A stretch of DNA of 64,000 bases from Antedon mediterranea (GCF_964355755.1 NC_092673.1:813001-877000), one strand, 5' to 3'. Shown: positions 32,850-44,599, counted from the first letter of the stretch. A program made the numbers and translations. Notes: generated from the letters alone by a model not told the origin.

Positions 32850-33095
32850 TGATTGACAATGAACAGAGAAATATTTTCATTGATGTGTCATTGATGTGTC
32901 CTTGATTGATAGCATTGATTCATCATGGAAGGCTAGAAGAAGCTAGGCCATTAAAAGAGGCAAGGCTTCAGTTTTTGATGTGGAGTAGAATAATATTGAT
33001 GGCATGTACTACAGGTTGCCTCGTGTAGCAGAAAAGTATTAACATTTTACAAAATGCTCAGAATGTGCGTTAGTGTTAGAATTAGAATTTTTCAT
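32850..33095. other. Short intergenic stretch; nothing recognised
   Basis: Sequence downstream of the heptad-repeat frame with no exon or transposon end I can support. Confidence 0.4.
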
Positions 33096-33097
33096 TG

Positions 33098-33338
33098 GTA
33101 CATGTGGTAACCGAGTGGTTAGGACACTTGATTGTCATACAGAGAGACCTGGGTTCAATTCCCGACAACTCCCAGTCTACTCAGCTGTAAATGAGTACTG
33201 TAGCTGGTTGAAAAGACTATAGGGAGGATAAGGCAGCATGGAAAGGAACTGCCACATTACAACATAAAGCTGAGGCTTAGTACAATGAACTCCCCTACAT
33301 TAAGAATGAACACGGGACTCACCTTTACCTTTACATGT
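33098..33338 (+). mobile_element. tRNA-derived SINE, family 3
   Basis: GTGGTAACCGAGTGGTTAGG (box A) and CCTGGGTTCAATTCCCGAC (box B) form a tRNA-like head. The body contains GGATAAGGCAGCATGGAAAG and GAACTCCCCTACATTAAG, and the end is CCTTTACCTTTACA, a typical short-repeat SINE tail. Confidence 0.85.
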
Positions 33339-33585
33339 AGAACTAATACCATATGGCACATGATGCGTAATTAACCAATCAAATGGGAGGAATTGGATGT
33401 GTTATAATAAAAAATTAATGTCAAGGATTGATATAAACTAATGTTAAATTATATATATATTAATAATATAAAATTACAAAATAGACAGCTAATGTAATAG
33501 TAATGCCAGTAATTATGTACTAACAATACAACAAATTAAATATATATAGCACAAAATAAAACCGATTTTTGTTTATCGTGTGGTA

Positions 33586-34203
33586 TTTTCACGCTGCTGC
33601 TCTAGCCCGCTACGTCACAAGAGATGACTCATTGATTAACTGAAAGCAAGCAGCAGTTATAGTACTAGACACTGACGTTTTTGCTAAAAAAGATTCTCGA
33701 CTATAATTTATAGGTACCAGCTGCTGGACCCAAAAAAATGTTTGGGTCAAAGGTTGAACGACAAATCCCAAAGCATTTCTAAACACTAATCCATGAATGT
33801 TTTTGTTTGTAATAGGATTTTTCACACTTGAAGTATCTAGGCGTGACGAAGTGACCCCCAGACTTGACCTTAGCAATAAAATAAACTAAAGTGACTGATA
33901 TGAAACACAGACTCAATTTATTTATTTATTCACTTCTGTAACAAAAAAATAATATTTGTTCACATATAAAAAGAGAAAAGAAACGTTAATTATAACTCAA
34001 AAACCATTGTCTGACAGACAATTTAAGTATTTTTTGCTTTAAATTAGATTTTTTTCAGGTAAAATAACTATTATGTGACAATAAAATGACACATTCAAAA
34101 ACAAATTTGAAATAAAAAATATTTTTAAGAGGGACAATATATCTTTAAAACTGTTACGTCAATAAGCGAGCAGCGTTATTTGTAAGAAATATTTCTTGTT
34201 TAT
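33586..34203. mobile_element. Dispersed repeat, copy 1 (CACGCTGCTGCTCTAGCCCG)
   Basis: TTTTCACGCTGCTGCTCTAG, GCAAGCAGCAGTTATAGT, CAGCTGCT-GACCCAAAAAA, AATATCTAGG-GTGA-GAAGTGACCCCCAGA, CCATTGTCTGACAGACAATT and GCGAGCAGCGTT-AGAAATATTTCTTGTTT occur in this order here and again at 35362-35843. The ends CGCTGCTGCTC and GAGCAGCG are loosely inverted. Copy 1 is longer, with an extra insertion near 34050-34150. Confidence 0.7.
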
Positions 34204-35325
34204 TGTTAAATTTGGATACATTGAAGTCAGTATTCTTTTATTTTGTCGACTAGTTTACTAAATTTCAGATGGATTAATATGCTTTGAATTGATATTTATA
34301 ACACATATGCTCTCAGCTGACTTGGATAGGTAAGGACCTGATGCAATACTAAAGTATAACATACTCCAAGAACTGAACCATACATGAGCTGTTATGTACG
34401 ATAGAAAGTACTTTCAAAAAATATAAAACACACAATTAAAGTAATATACAGCATTCAGATTAATAAATTCAATAATTGAAAGAACCCCCTCTATATATTT
34501 ACAGTACACATTCCATTCACATAATGTACAATTTTGCTAACATAAACAATAAATAGTGAATTCCAGGAATTTTCTAACTTTTGAATCTGATGATTTGACA
34601 AAGGTAAGTATTCTTACTTTTCTAAGGTGAAAAAATTATTGTAATATTCACAATGCCATTGTCATTATACGTGTTTTTGATATTCATATGGTGAAAAGGG
34701 GGAATTCCAGGAGGTAGGATATGGGGTTCAGCAGGAACAGGCTTCTTAACCTATAATATAAGGTATTATGATTAAACACTAAATCTACATCCATTTGTGG
34801 TGGATTCATTAAATGTTTTTTGTTAGGCCTAAATTGAATTTACTAAATATCTATTTTAAGGCAAAGATATAGATACAAAATGAAAATATGTTTTATTAAA
34901 TTGAACATTTAGTACACAAGGGTGATATCATGTCTGAAAGCTCTGAAATTGAGGAACACTCTTCAACCACTACCAGCAACACAGTGGATATAAATACGCA
35001 GACTGGTAAGAATTATATAAATAATTGTACAATTTTGTTTTTAAAAACCTCTACATAAGTTTATACCCACCTTTCAATTTGTTTATGACTTATTATTGTC
35101 ATCAGCTGTTTTAAAAGAAGTCTTAATTCTTATATTAATTCATTTAAATTTAAGTAAAATTTTACCGTAATTTGTTATAAATGTAATTTTATGTTTTAAA
35201 ATCTAATTTAATATAGATTTGTATATTTTATTATTAAAAAGGGACCCTGGATATCAGCTGGCCTGTGGGGTCAGCTGGAAGGGTTAACCTCTATAAATAA
35301 ATCAAGGGTACCATATATTAACTCA

Positions 35326-36225
35326 TACCCCTTTCACACCAAAGCTCTGCAACACCAGGTTTTTCACGCTGCTGCTCTAGCCCGCTACGTCCCATTAGGT
35401 CTACTCAATCAGAAGCTAAAGCAAGCAGCAGTTATAGTTCTAAGGACAGACAGTTTTGTGAAAATGGAAATTCCACTATGATTTATTGATTCCAGCTGCT
35501 ACAGTAGACCCAAAAAACGGCTGGGAAAGAGTCTATTAGGACATGCTAAAATTACAATTCATTGAATTATTATCGAAACAGTCCATTAAAGTTTGTGTTT
35601 GTAATAGGATACTTCACAATTGAAATATCTAGGGTGATGAAGTGACCCCCAGATTTGACCTTAGCAATAAAATTAACTAAAGTGACAGAAATTGAGTATT
35701 CACTTCTGTAACAAAAAAGTAATATTTATTCACATATAAAAAATGAAAAGAAACCCAAAAACCATTGTCTGACAGACAATTTAAGTATTTGTTGCTTTAA
35801 ATTACAAGCGAGCAGCGTTTTTTTAAAGAAATATTTCTTGTTTAAATCTATTTTGTTTGTGATAATATTTATTTTATATTAATTTAATAATGATTTTAAA
35901 AAGTTTCAAAAGACATATAATGTTTTATTTATACTTTTTATTATTTTTTAGACATATATTTTGTACAAATACAAAAAGTATTTTGAAATAAAACTAAAGC
36001 AATTATTGATCATGTGAGGATGACCTTTTGACCTAAAACTCTGGTTGGTACCTTTCACACCAAAACACTGGTGTGTCCCCACAATTCGTTCTCCGGAGAA
36101 CGTTCAGCTGCTCAACCTCAGTCTTTTGAACTCCAGAGTTGTTTTGATTTTACCTTTCACACCAAAATACCGGGGCATCAATTCCGGATTGTCTCCTAAG
36201 TTTTGTGTTTGGTGTGAAAGGGGTA
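35326..36225. mobile_element. MITE with TACCCCTTTCACACCAAA ends, carrying a nested insertion
   Basis: TACCCCTTTCACACCAAA at 35326 is inverted at 36208-36225 (TTTGGTGTGAAAGGGGTA). Further copies of CCTTTCACACCAAAA lie inside near 36050 and 36155. A second copy of the 33586-34203 repeat (35362-35843) sits within it. All of this lies in the single intron of the coiled-coil gene, ending 55 bases before its second exon. Confidence 0.75.
35362..35843. mobile_element. Dispersed repeat, copy 2, nested
   Basis: Same ordered blocks as 33586-34203, with about 130 bases missing from the right half. Nested in the TACCCCTTTCACACC element. Confidence 0.7.
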
Positions 36226-37131
36226 TAAAGACTTATCAATTTTGTTATTTTCACAAATGTTTTGGTATTTATTTTTTTAGATAACCATGAACATGCAACA
36301 GAGAAAAAATATTTGTCTTGTGAAAATAATGTCAGCAACACCATAAAAGAATTAATAGCCAAGGTTGAAAAAAGCACAAGTGAATATGATGCAGTTGAAG
36401 AAAACCTTAAGAAAGTGTGTCAAGATCTCCGATTAGAAAGACAGAAACTATCAGATGAAAATGATGTTTTGAAATCAAAAATTGATGACATGCAGGTAGC
36501 ACAGGATAAAGAAATTAACAGAATGGAACAAATATCAACGGAGTTAACTGCGACGAATAACAGTGTTAGCCAAGAAAAAGACACCAAGATTACAGAAAAG
36601 AACCGTGAAATTCGAGATAAGGACCGTGAAATTCATGCATTAAAATCGGATTTAAAGCTAGAAGCAAAGAGGATGCAAAATCTAGAAGAATCAAGAAAAG
36701 AGCTGAATGACAGATGTGGAAATCTAGAAGTAGATTTACATAAATCAAAAGACCAGATAAAAACTCAGGACAAAAAAATTGGAGATCTACAAAACAAAGG
36801 GAAGAAGACAGATGCCTCTTTAAAGAAGATGACAGAGGAAAGAGATAGACTAAATCTAAGTAATTTAAAAATAAGGAAATCTGAAAAACAACTCAGGGAA
36901 CAATAAAAAAAACTAAAAGAAGAAAATGAGGAGAAGAATAGAGAAGAAACAATTTTGAAAGAAAAACTGAAAAGAGAAATTGAGGAAAGGAACAGAACAG
37001 AAACAACGTTGAAAGACAAAGATTCTCAAAGTGGTCTCCTTTTCAAATGTATAATATGTTTGATCATTCTTTTATTCTTCATTTTGTTTATTACTGTATT
37101 AACTTTTGTATTATTGTTCACCAATAAATAG

Positions 37132-39060
37132 ATGCATAAACATGTACAATCTTAAAACTTGATACTAAATTGTGCATCACATCAAACAAATAAATTTTAC
37201 GAAAGCCCAAAGACAAAATTTAACTTCAATATTTATATTTATTGTAACCTCCCTTTCACTGCGTGTACCCAGTATTACCGGATATAAACAATGTTGTTGA
37301 ACTGAGCATACCTGGTATTACTGGATATAGCAAAAACAATTATTTAATCGTATTTGCCTATAATATACAGCATCCTCTATATATTTCGACAAACTGGAAT
37401 ACATTGCAATTCATTAAAAATCAAAGTTTCCAGCACAACATGTGCCCTCTATAGTTTTGAATACCGTCTTACAATTTTGATTTTAATTTGCGACCCTTTT
37501 ATAGTTATCTATCAGTGATTTTTCTTTCAAAATAGCTGTAATGACATCACATGACGTCATTATTATGCAAAATACCTTTTTTTTTAACTCATCCCAACCA
37601 TAGACCAAACTTTTATATCAAAAAAACATGTTACACACAGAGGTGGGACTAACACTGTGCAAAGGGTTAATTGACGATCATCCTATGATACATTTTAGCT
37701 ACACATTTCTTTGTTTATAAGAATTTTAGGTTTTTATATTTGTTTTTAAATTTTTATATCTTGATAAATTATATGTTTTAAATTGTACAATTAATAGATT
37801 TTTACAATTGATTGTATTCAAAATGTTCGGTACATAAACGGGAAAAATTGAGCTCAGGACAAATCTGTGGACTTCCTTAAAATTTTTAAGTATGTGTACA
37901 ATATTTTGGTGCTAATGCTATATATAAAGATGCAAAGATAAATAAATTAATATGCTAGCTAAATGGCAGAATATGTAGGCGAGAATGAAGGGGAAGATTG
38001 CATAGATTTAAATTTTATAAAAATTGGATTATAATATTCCATATATTTTCTTACATGTAATATGTTCAGAACATATAGCATTCCTAGTATAGTTCTATTC
38101 TCTATACTCTTGTGTATTCACAAAACATTCATTTTGACCAAATTGTAGAGCAAATTACTATTAATAGTAATTTTATTTTAAAAATTACTAGTAAAAAGTA
38201 AACTTTAACTTTTTGAGTTTCTAATTGCACATTACATACGTATATATAACAATAATGTTAGGTACATTATTGTATATAGTATTAAATTACCTTAATTATG
38301 ATCATGTTAAGATTAAAAAATATTTTTTTTAGTTGATACTAGTCACAATTAATATAAATGGAATGTTAAGTACCAGTATGATACAATTATATATACCTCA
38401 TTTTGCATCAAATTTATCTAACCTTTTCAGGGTATAAAAATATTTTTATTATTATTATAAGGTTTATTTGTTGTTAATAAATATACAAAAAAAAAAGAAG
38501 AAAAGAGAGAAAACATTAATAATCTTATGAAATTTAAAATAAAAGAATAATGATTTGTTTTTTTTATATATATTTATATTTATCAAATGAATTATTTGAA
38601 ATTCTATACTTACCCTTATTTAAGTACCTTATTAATTTATATTATTGTAATAGCTTATAAAAGAAAAAAATGTTTACGTTGAATTGAATATATTTTGTAT
38701 TTAAGCTTTAAAATTTCCTCAGCTTCTTATAGGATGCATGAGACATTGTAATAGGTGCAAACAAATAAACGATTATAATTATAATAATTTAAAAACATTA
38801 CACCAAGAGTAATATTCTAAATATGAATCTATAATATATAATAACAAATAGGATCAATATTCTATTAGTCTATAATAGAACTTATTTTGTTATTATAAAA
38901 CACTGTTGGAGTTAATAAAATATAACGTTTTGTATACAGTCTAGACTAAAGGCTGCGTTTATAAACGGTGTAAATAAATGAATTCTATAAAGAGTTTACT
39001 CAGTTTGAATGAATTAAAATTTTAATCCATGCCAACAAAAAAAACCTAATTATAGCTATA
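37132..39060. other. Intergenic, very AT-rich; nothing recognised
   Basis: Long A/T runs with no exon, transposon end or tandem array I can support on either strand. Confidence 0.5.
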
Positions 39061-39245
39061 GCTCGTAGTGAAGCTGTAGCTTGGTGGTTAACATGCTTGC
39101 CTTCCAATCCCAAGGTCCAGGGTTTAAGCCTGACCTAATGCTTGGGTTGTAACTCACAACTCCACTCCCTAAGCCTCAAATGACAGTGAGACTTAGTTTA
39201 AAAGCATGATAATTTATAATTGGCGAGTCTGTGCTCACTGTTGGA
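39061..39245 (+). mobile_element. tRNA-derived SINE, family 1
   Basis: TGTAGCTTGGTGGTTAACATG (box A), TTGCCTTCCAATCCCAAGGTC, CAGGGTTTAAGCCTGACC (box B), then CCTCAAATGACAGTGAGACTTA and CACTGTTGGAGATGCGTATG. This is the fullest of the three family-1 copies. Confidence 0.75.
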
Positions 39246-39610
39246 GATGCGTATGAAATTTTAAAAACAATATGAAGGAGACAAAGTTTTGCACCAGAGT
39301 ATGATCTAATACTTTGGTGAAATATAGTAGTCCTGTATTTTTGGGAGATAAATATAAGAGGATGACCTAGTGTTAGTTTTAACATTAAATTTAAACATAT
39401 CGTAAAATCTATGAGGATAATAAATTTAACTGTAAAAGAAGATTTTGAAATTATACGCATGATTCTTTTTTGGAGCAATGTTAATTTAGTAAGATTTGAT
39501 TGAAAAGTATAAGGAAGAACAAGGTACGATTTGGACAGATTCAAAGCCTTTGAAGAAATCACAATCCTGGAATTTGCAATACTCTGACGTAAATTGTACA
39601 TCTGTTCGGA
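39246..39610 (-). pseudogene. LINE reverse-transcriptase 3' fragment (minus)
   Basis: The minus strand reads SNLTKLTLLQKRIMRIISKS followed by a leucine-rich region and RSYSGAKLCLLHIVFK. The kl..LQ+R..RII motif and the distal R-x-Y-S/N block are typical of the C-terminal end of jockey/CR1-type LINE polymerases. The frame stays open but diverges from the family, and the catalytic part is absent, so it is a 5'-truncated, decayed insertion. A SINE abuts its 3' end. Confidence 0.55.
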
Positions 39611-40307
39611 AATAAATCAATATTAAATCAATATTACACCAATCAATAAACTAATTAATATACTCATTTACTGTATGTACAAATCAGCACGAAGTATAAC
39701 TGGTGGAAGAATTTTGTACCATTAAACTATTGTGAGCAGGTTTACACAGTAAAGTAAGTATACAGTACTATACTATATACACAGTATAATTAAATAAAAA
39801 CAAAGATGTGATATTCATTATTTAATTTAACTGTTATTTTATCATTAATAAACTAGGTTCATGCATTCATGCTTGGGAAATTTCCACAACAATAGGGTTG
39901 TTCCAGGAATAGCCTTACAGTTTCTATTCTGAGAGACTGCATTAAAAGTTAATCAATGAGATACTAAACCTAAATGACTAGGTGCATTTTTTGTTTCAGC
40001 CTTCTGTCATTATTGTAGAAAGTTATAAGACTCAACAGAGCCACAGGTGATTGATTCACACACAAACTTGCAAGAAAAATAAAGGGAAATTGACAGAGCA
40101 TTTGTTCATATTATTTCTTACCAGTTGAAATTTTCCTTGTGATTTTTAAAGTAGAAATATACAATAAAAACAAATTATCTTTTAATGGTTAGTGCTTAAC
40201 GTAAGAAATAAATTTGCATACATAAAAACCAAATAATTGATGGAGTGGTTGATCTTCTAAAAAATCAGATATTACTTAAGAGGCAACCAAAAACAGAAAC
40301 AAAAACA

Positions 40308-40862
40308 ATGTCAAGTGAAAATGTGGATGTCAAGAATGAACTTAGAACTCAAAATGAGCAAGATTTGAAATTGCACAATTATGACCTACATAAAGCGCTG
40401 CAAAAAGAAATCAAAGAAAGTAACAAATTATCATTGCAGTGTCTTGAAAACAAAAATGAATTTAACATTGTCCTACATGAGAAGGACAAGGTAAGTAGAG
40501 ATAAGGACCGTGAAATTGATGATTTGAAATCTGAAAAAAAGAGAAATCAAATTTGGCTTCTAAACAAAGAAAAGGAAGTTACAAGACTAAACGAGGAGGG
40601 ACAAGCTAAGGATGAGAAAATCAGGGATCAAAAGAAAATTATCTTTAAGTTAATTGTTACTATTAGTATTATTATTGGTTTGCTTTGTACGCTTCTTATA
40701 ATTATATTCTTATTCGGTATAAACCAATTAATTGAGCTCCTTCCAACCGGGATAACGGATATTGAAGAATCAACAGATAACCATGTACAATTTACTACTG
40801 ATGAACTAAAAAACTTAACAATTAAATTGTTGTCATTTTTATTTTCTTGTCCAATCATATAG
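40308..40862 (+). CDS. Coiled-coil membrane protein, MSSEN family, intronless
   Basis: 184 residues from the conserved start (ACAATGTCAAGTGAAAA; MSSENVDVKNELRTQNEQDL). The frame is open upstream to 40245, but the shared start motif with 26274 and 27791 decides for 40308. Coiled coil with the signature SRDKDREIDDLKSEKKRNQ, then a hydrophobic segment (LIVTISIIIGLLCTLLIIIF, about residues 116-138) and a 46-residue Asp/Glu/Thr-containing tail with TDIEESTDN. Predicted single-pass membrane protein. Upstream text CAACCAAAAACAGAAACAAA resembles the 5' leaders of the other MSSEN genes. No known family. Confidence 0.65.
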   Translation: MSSENVDVKNELRTQNEQDLKLHNYDLHKALQKEIKESNKLSLQCLENKNEFNIVLHEKDKVSRDKDREIDDLKSEKKRNQIWLLNKEKEVTRLNEEGQAKDEKIRDQKKIIFKLIVTISIIIGLLCTLLIIIFLFGINQLIELLPTGITDIEESTDNHVQFTTDELKNLTIKLLSFLFSCPII

Positions 40863-42640
40863 TTCTCAGGGTTTCTACTGATCAGTTGGATGGACTCTTT
40901 AAATAAGTAAAAATTAAAACATTAAAATTAAATTATTATAAGTTTCAATAATTTTTAAATACAATTTAATTACTAACTAAAAATAATTTGAAAATATGAA
41001 TAGTTGAATTAATGAATTGTAATTTAATATGATTAGTTATTCCCATCCCATTGGGACATCTCTATGTGGTTTCAATAACAAAATGATTGAACTGGTAGGG
41101 TCTATTAGCCCAATCCAGTCCTTTCTTAACGGCTCAGCAGCTTGACTAACAAAAAACTAATTTGAAAATGTAGTAGCTGCTTTTAAATAATAGAAAATCT
41201 GTAAAAATTGTATATTTAAGGGAAAAAACATTCACACATTCCAGAGTGAATACTGTTAATTAATTAGTAGATTGTTACATTCTAGAAAGAAAATCTAATA
41301 TTTCAATCATTTTTAGTTGTATTTAAATGATAACATTTATAATACCATTTTATTTATAAATAAGCCTCTATAAAAATGTTTAATTATTTTAATTATTTTT
41401 GCTTCTAATTGTTCTTAATTATAAGGAGGTATAATATTAAAACAAGTAACTTCAAACAGAGCCATATTTTGTCTTTGTCATCATACAATTAAACATGAAT
41501 GTGGAATGTAATTTGAATTGTATCTTTTGTTTTTACAGTATTTGATGAGGGAAACTTTTTATAATCTATCACATCCATATATTACATACTGAATTGAGGG
41601 ATATGACAGAAAAATTAAATATATTTGTGTACTTATCAATTAATAATTTGTATTTCAATACAACATTTTATTGATTGCCTCGGTATTTTGAGCTAATCCC
41701 TTTGAACAAACATTGTTCCTATGACAACAAACAACATGAAATAGATCATTCACTATAATATCTGTTTATTACTGGCCTAATATGTTTGGTCACAGATTTC
41801 TAGTATTGCTTCTAAATGTGTTTTTAATGATAAAAAAATCAATCATATTTACAAAATAGGAATAGCATACAACATTTTTAGGGCTTGATGAAATCAAGAA
41901 GTTTAAATTAAAGTATATGCAAATAACAAACATTGTTATCATGGGCCCTACAGTAGTGTCTCACTAGAACCTAATAGTGTTTTGTATTAAACAAACAAAT
42001 GGATGATGGGAAATATGATGTCACCTGAAAATGATGTATAGATTATTAATAGTTCTATTCATTCATTGATCCATACCAATACAAACAATTATCATGTGAC
42101 ATGCTGTGGCGTATTTGTAAACACTGTAGTAAAAAAGGTAAATATTAGATTTGCACCTTCCATTGACTATTTTATACAGTATAAATTGCAATTAATGTTT
42201 GATAGATTAATAAGGCATAGTAACGTTAAAAGCTGCAGTAGAAAGAGTTGTTCAATTCGCAGTTTAGCAGACTTGTACAAGGTAAGGTATCTAAAATCAA
42301 TTGTACCTGTAGATTTCATAAAGATATGTAAGAACATACATTTTTTGGGCTTTGAGTTGGCCCGATGCAAATGACTGTTGTTATATCATTAGATGATATA
42401 CATTCATTATGTCGGCCTAAATATAAAAAAAATATAGTATTGTTTAATGAAATATTAAGATTGATAAGATAAGTGGTTAAGGTTAACTTCCCTGTCTGTT
42501 CTTCTTTCTGAGTGCATTGACGCAAACTACACAATAATACAGGAAAAAAATGAGGAGAATAAACATTAAAATATGATAGTAACTACTAACTCTATCAAAA
42601 ATATTAAAATACTAATTAATTCCAACTAATTTATTTACAT
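40863..42640. other. Intergenic, AT-rich; nothing recognised
   Basis: No defensible exon or element. The short frame at 42066-42374 has no family resemblance. Confidence 0.5.
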
Positions 42641-42682
42641 AGTTTCCTATCGAGTGTCTTGTCTCACTGTCTGACATGAAAT

Positions 42683-44173
42683 ATGGAGGAGGAAGGAAGT
42701 ACTGTGGTGATGAACCTGGATAAAATACAAGATGAAAATACCGCTCTCAAAAAGAAAATTGTTGACCTAGAATTGTATAAAAAGGAAACTCAAATAGAAA
42801 TAGACTACATGAATCAACACGGTATGGTAGACAAAGAAGAAATTGAGGAGAGCAAAAGAATCATAGATGAACTACACAATGAAATAAACAGCTTGACAAA
42901 GCAAAATCAGGAAATTAAACAAGAATTACGAAAGATAAACCTACTACTACAACATGATCAGATCGACATACAACGTCTTATTAAAAGAAATTGCCAATGT
43001 AAGTAAAATATATTTATTGTTTATACGACTGTTTGTTGTCCGCTTTCCTCGTTTTTTATCATGCTAATTACTGCCTCATTTAAATACAACCTCCTGTGTT
43101 ATTGGCATTGATTTCAGTTCTGATGATAATAGTTTTCCCAAAACATGCCAAGACATTTTAAGGCAGTTTGCCTATTAGTATCAAATGCCTAGCAATCATG
43201 ATTTTAACTCAAATGTTTGGTGGTGTCATACATGATATATCTATTGTGTTGTCTATTAGCGAGGACTTTTGCTGCAAAATTCTTTAAATAAGAAAAATAA
43301 AACTAGACATAATGAAAGCCTTTTAAATGACTTGTTTAAACAATTAATTTTATAAAGTACCAATTACACATTGTTCTGATATTAATCTATCTAAAGCCTT
43401 GTCTGCACTATATTTATGTGTTAAACAATGATGATGTCATATCACTACCATCATATATAGGCACATCAAACTTTTTTGACAAATAAAGTTTAATAGTGTA
43501 GACAAGGCTTTAGTTGACAGTTTATAATAAATTAATTACAGTAATTAATATATATTTGAATTAAAATAAAATAAAAATACATTATTTATTAACAGTTATA
43601 ATTCAAGAATTGGAAACTCATGAAGCAAAATCTGTTGAAGAAAAAGTGTTACCCAAAGATGATAATCACACAACAAAGGCATACACTCAAGACAAACATG
43701 AAATGAAGGCATACACTCAAGACAAACATGAAATGAAGGCATACACTCAAGACAAACATGAAATGAAGGCATACACTCAAGACAAACATGAAATGAAGGC
43801 ATACACTCAAGACAAACATGAAATGAAGGCATACAGTCAAGACAAACATGAAATGAAGGCATACACTCAAGACAAACATGAAATGAAGGCATACACTCAA
43901 GACAAACATGAAATGAAGGCATACAGTCAAGACGAACATGAAGTGAAGGCATACACTCAAGACAAACATGAAATGAAGGCGTGCAGTCAAGACGAACATG
44001 AAGTGAAGGCATACAGTCAAGAAAATGAGATAAATGATTCAAAAATCCTAATGATATTAAAATGGCTGTTGGGAGACAAATATGTTAATGCCAGTGAAAA
44101 CATCATTAAAAAAGTTAAACAAATAATTGGTTATTTTGAGAAATGGAGAGAAACAGGACAGAAAACAACTTAG
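42683..44173 (+). CDS. Coiled-coil protein with 10-residue tandem repeat
   Basis: Two exons, 42683-42998 and 43596-44173, joined in phase 1 (CAAT|GTAAGT ... TTAACAG), give 297 residues. Exon 1 begins MEEEGSTVVMNLDKIQDENT and is a coiled coil throughout (TKQNQEIKQELRKINLLLQ). Exon 2 starts FIIQELETHEAKSVEEK, then eleven full copies of KAYTQDKHEM (variants KAYSQDEHEV, KACSQDEHEV), then a helical end (ILMILKWLLGDKYVNASEN, QIIGYFEKW). No membrane segment. The stop codon TAG at 44171-44173 falls at the left end of a MITE, so the original C-terminus may have been longer. The MITE at 43391-43513 lies in the intron. Function unknown. Confidence 0.6.
43391..43513. mobile_element. MITE, same family as 1860-2026 (short copy)
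   Basis: Ends TAAAGCCTTGTCTGCACTAT and ATAGTGTAGACAAGGCTTTA are inverted. Interior words TGATGATGTCATATCACTAC match the other copies. Confidence 0.8.
43677..44021 (+). repeat. 30-base coding minisatellite
   Basis: Eleven full units and one partial unit of AAGGCATACACTCAAGACAA followed by ACATGAAATG. All differences between units are single bases and none breaks the frame, although the minus strand is open too, as expected for a repeat whose period is a multiple of three. Confidence 0.95.
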
Positions 44174-44542
44174 GGTATGTTCAGATCTATGGAGTTAAGC
44201 TTTCGTATCGCAAGCAATGTCATTATTATAATTAGCGTCGTAACAGACAAGTGTTCAGATTTGCCTAACTAACACTTTCGTTTCAAACTGAAGTGTTACC
44301 GATTTGGGCGAACATGTGGTATGCAAGAGTAATTTTGATTGGTTAGAGGTCAAAATCGTTGATGCATGACTTTCGTATTGTAAGCGGCGTCCACCAATCT
44401 TGTACCTTGAGCTGTCGTAACGAACGAAAGATCAGTGTCGTACGAGGTGGCTTCCACTAATCTTTCCCTGGTTCAGACCTATGGAGTTGTACGCCGCGTA
44501 CAATACGAAAGCATAACTCTGTAGGTCTGAACAGGCCCTTAA
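44171..44542. mobile_element. MITE with GGGTATGTTCAGATCTATGG ends
   Basis: Left GGGTATGTTCAGATCTATGGAG and right CTCTGTAGGTCTGAACAGGCCC are inverted with a few differences; a second internal inverted copy (GTTCAGACCTATGGAGTTGT) begins near 44471. TTA on both sides (CTTAGGG, CCCTTAA) is a likely target duplication. The element abuts the stop codon of the preceding gene. Confidence 0.8.
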
Positions 44543-44599
44543 AAGACTATCTAAAATTGTTTTGATGTATTTGTGCACAGTCAGGCACTTGATCAGGGT

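Larger units (their letters stand above)
34930..37131 (+). pseudogene. Two-exon coiled-coil membrane gene with one in-frame TAA
   Basis: Exon 1 34930-35005 (MSESSEIEEHSSTTTSNTVD, then INTQT) resembles the duplicated small exons of the first nested gene. It splices in phase 1 to 36281, which reads DNHEHATEKKYLSCENN, a long coiled coil with the double signature TEKNREIRDKDREIHALKSD, and LREQ before a TAA at 36904-36906. The same frame then runs open for 74 codons of further coiled coil (KKLKEENEEKNREETILKEK) and a hydrophobic end (CIICLIILLFFILFITVLTF) to TAG at 37129-37131, where AATAAA overlaps the stop. Truncated product 233 residues; readthrough product about 308. The stop removes the membrane anchor. 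It could be a null allele, a soluble isoform, recoding, or sequence error. Confidence 0.65.

Noticed and set aside
36045-36377. Frames overlapping the right half of the TACCCCTTTCACACC element
   Set aside because: They lie in transposon and intron sequence, and the minus-strand one is antisense to a supported exon.
37240-37670. Possible inverted-repeat element (AACCTCCCTTTCACTGC and CAAAGGGTTAA)
   Set aside because: End similarity is short and imperfect; not enough to call an element.
43596-44042. Minus-strand frames with CMPSFHVCLE and CLHFMFVL repeats
   Set aside because: Antisense reading of the 30-base coding repeat; a period of three keeps all frames open.
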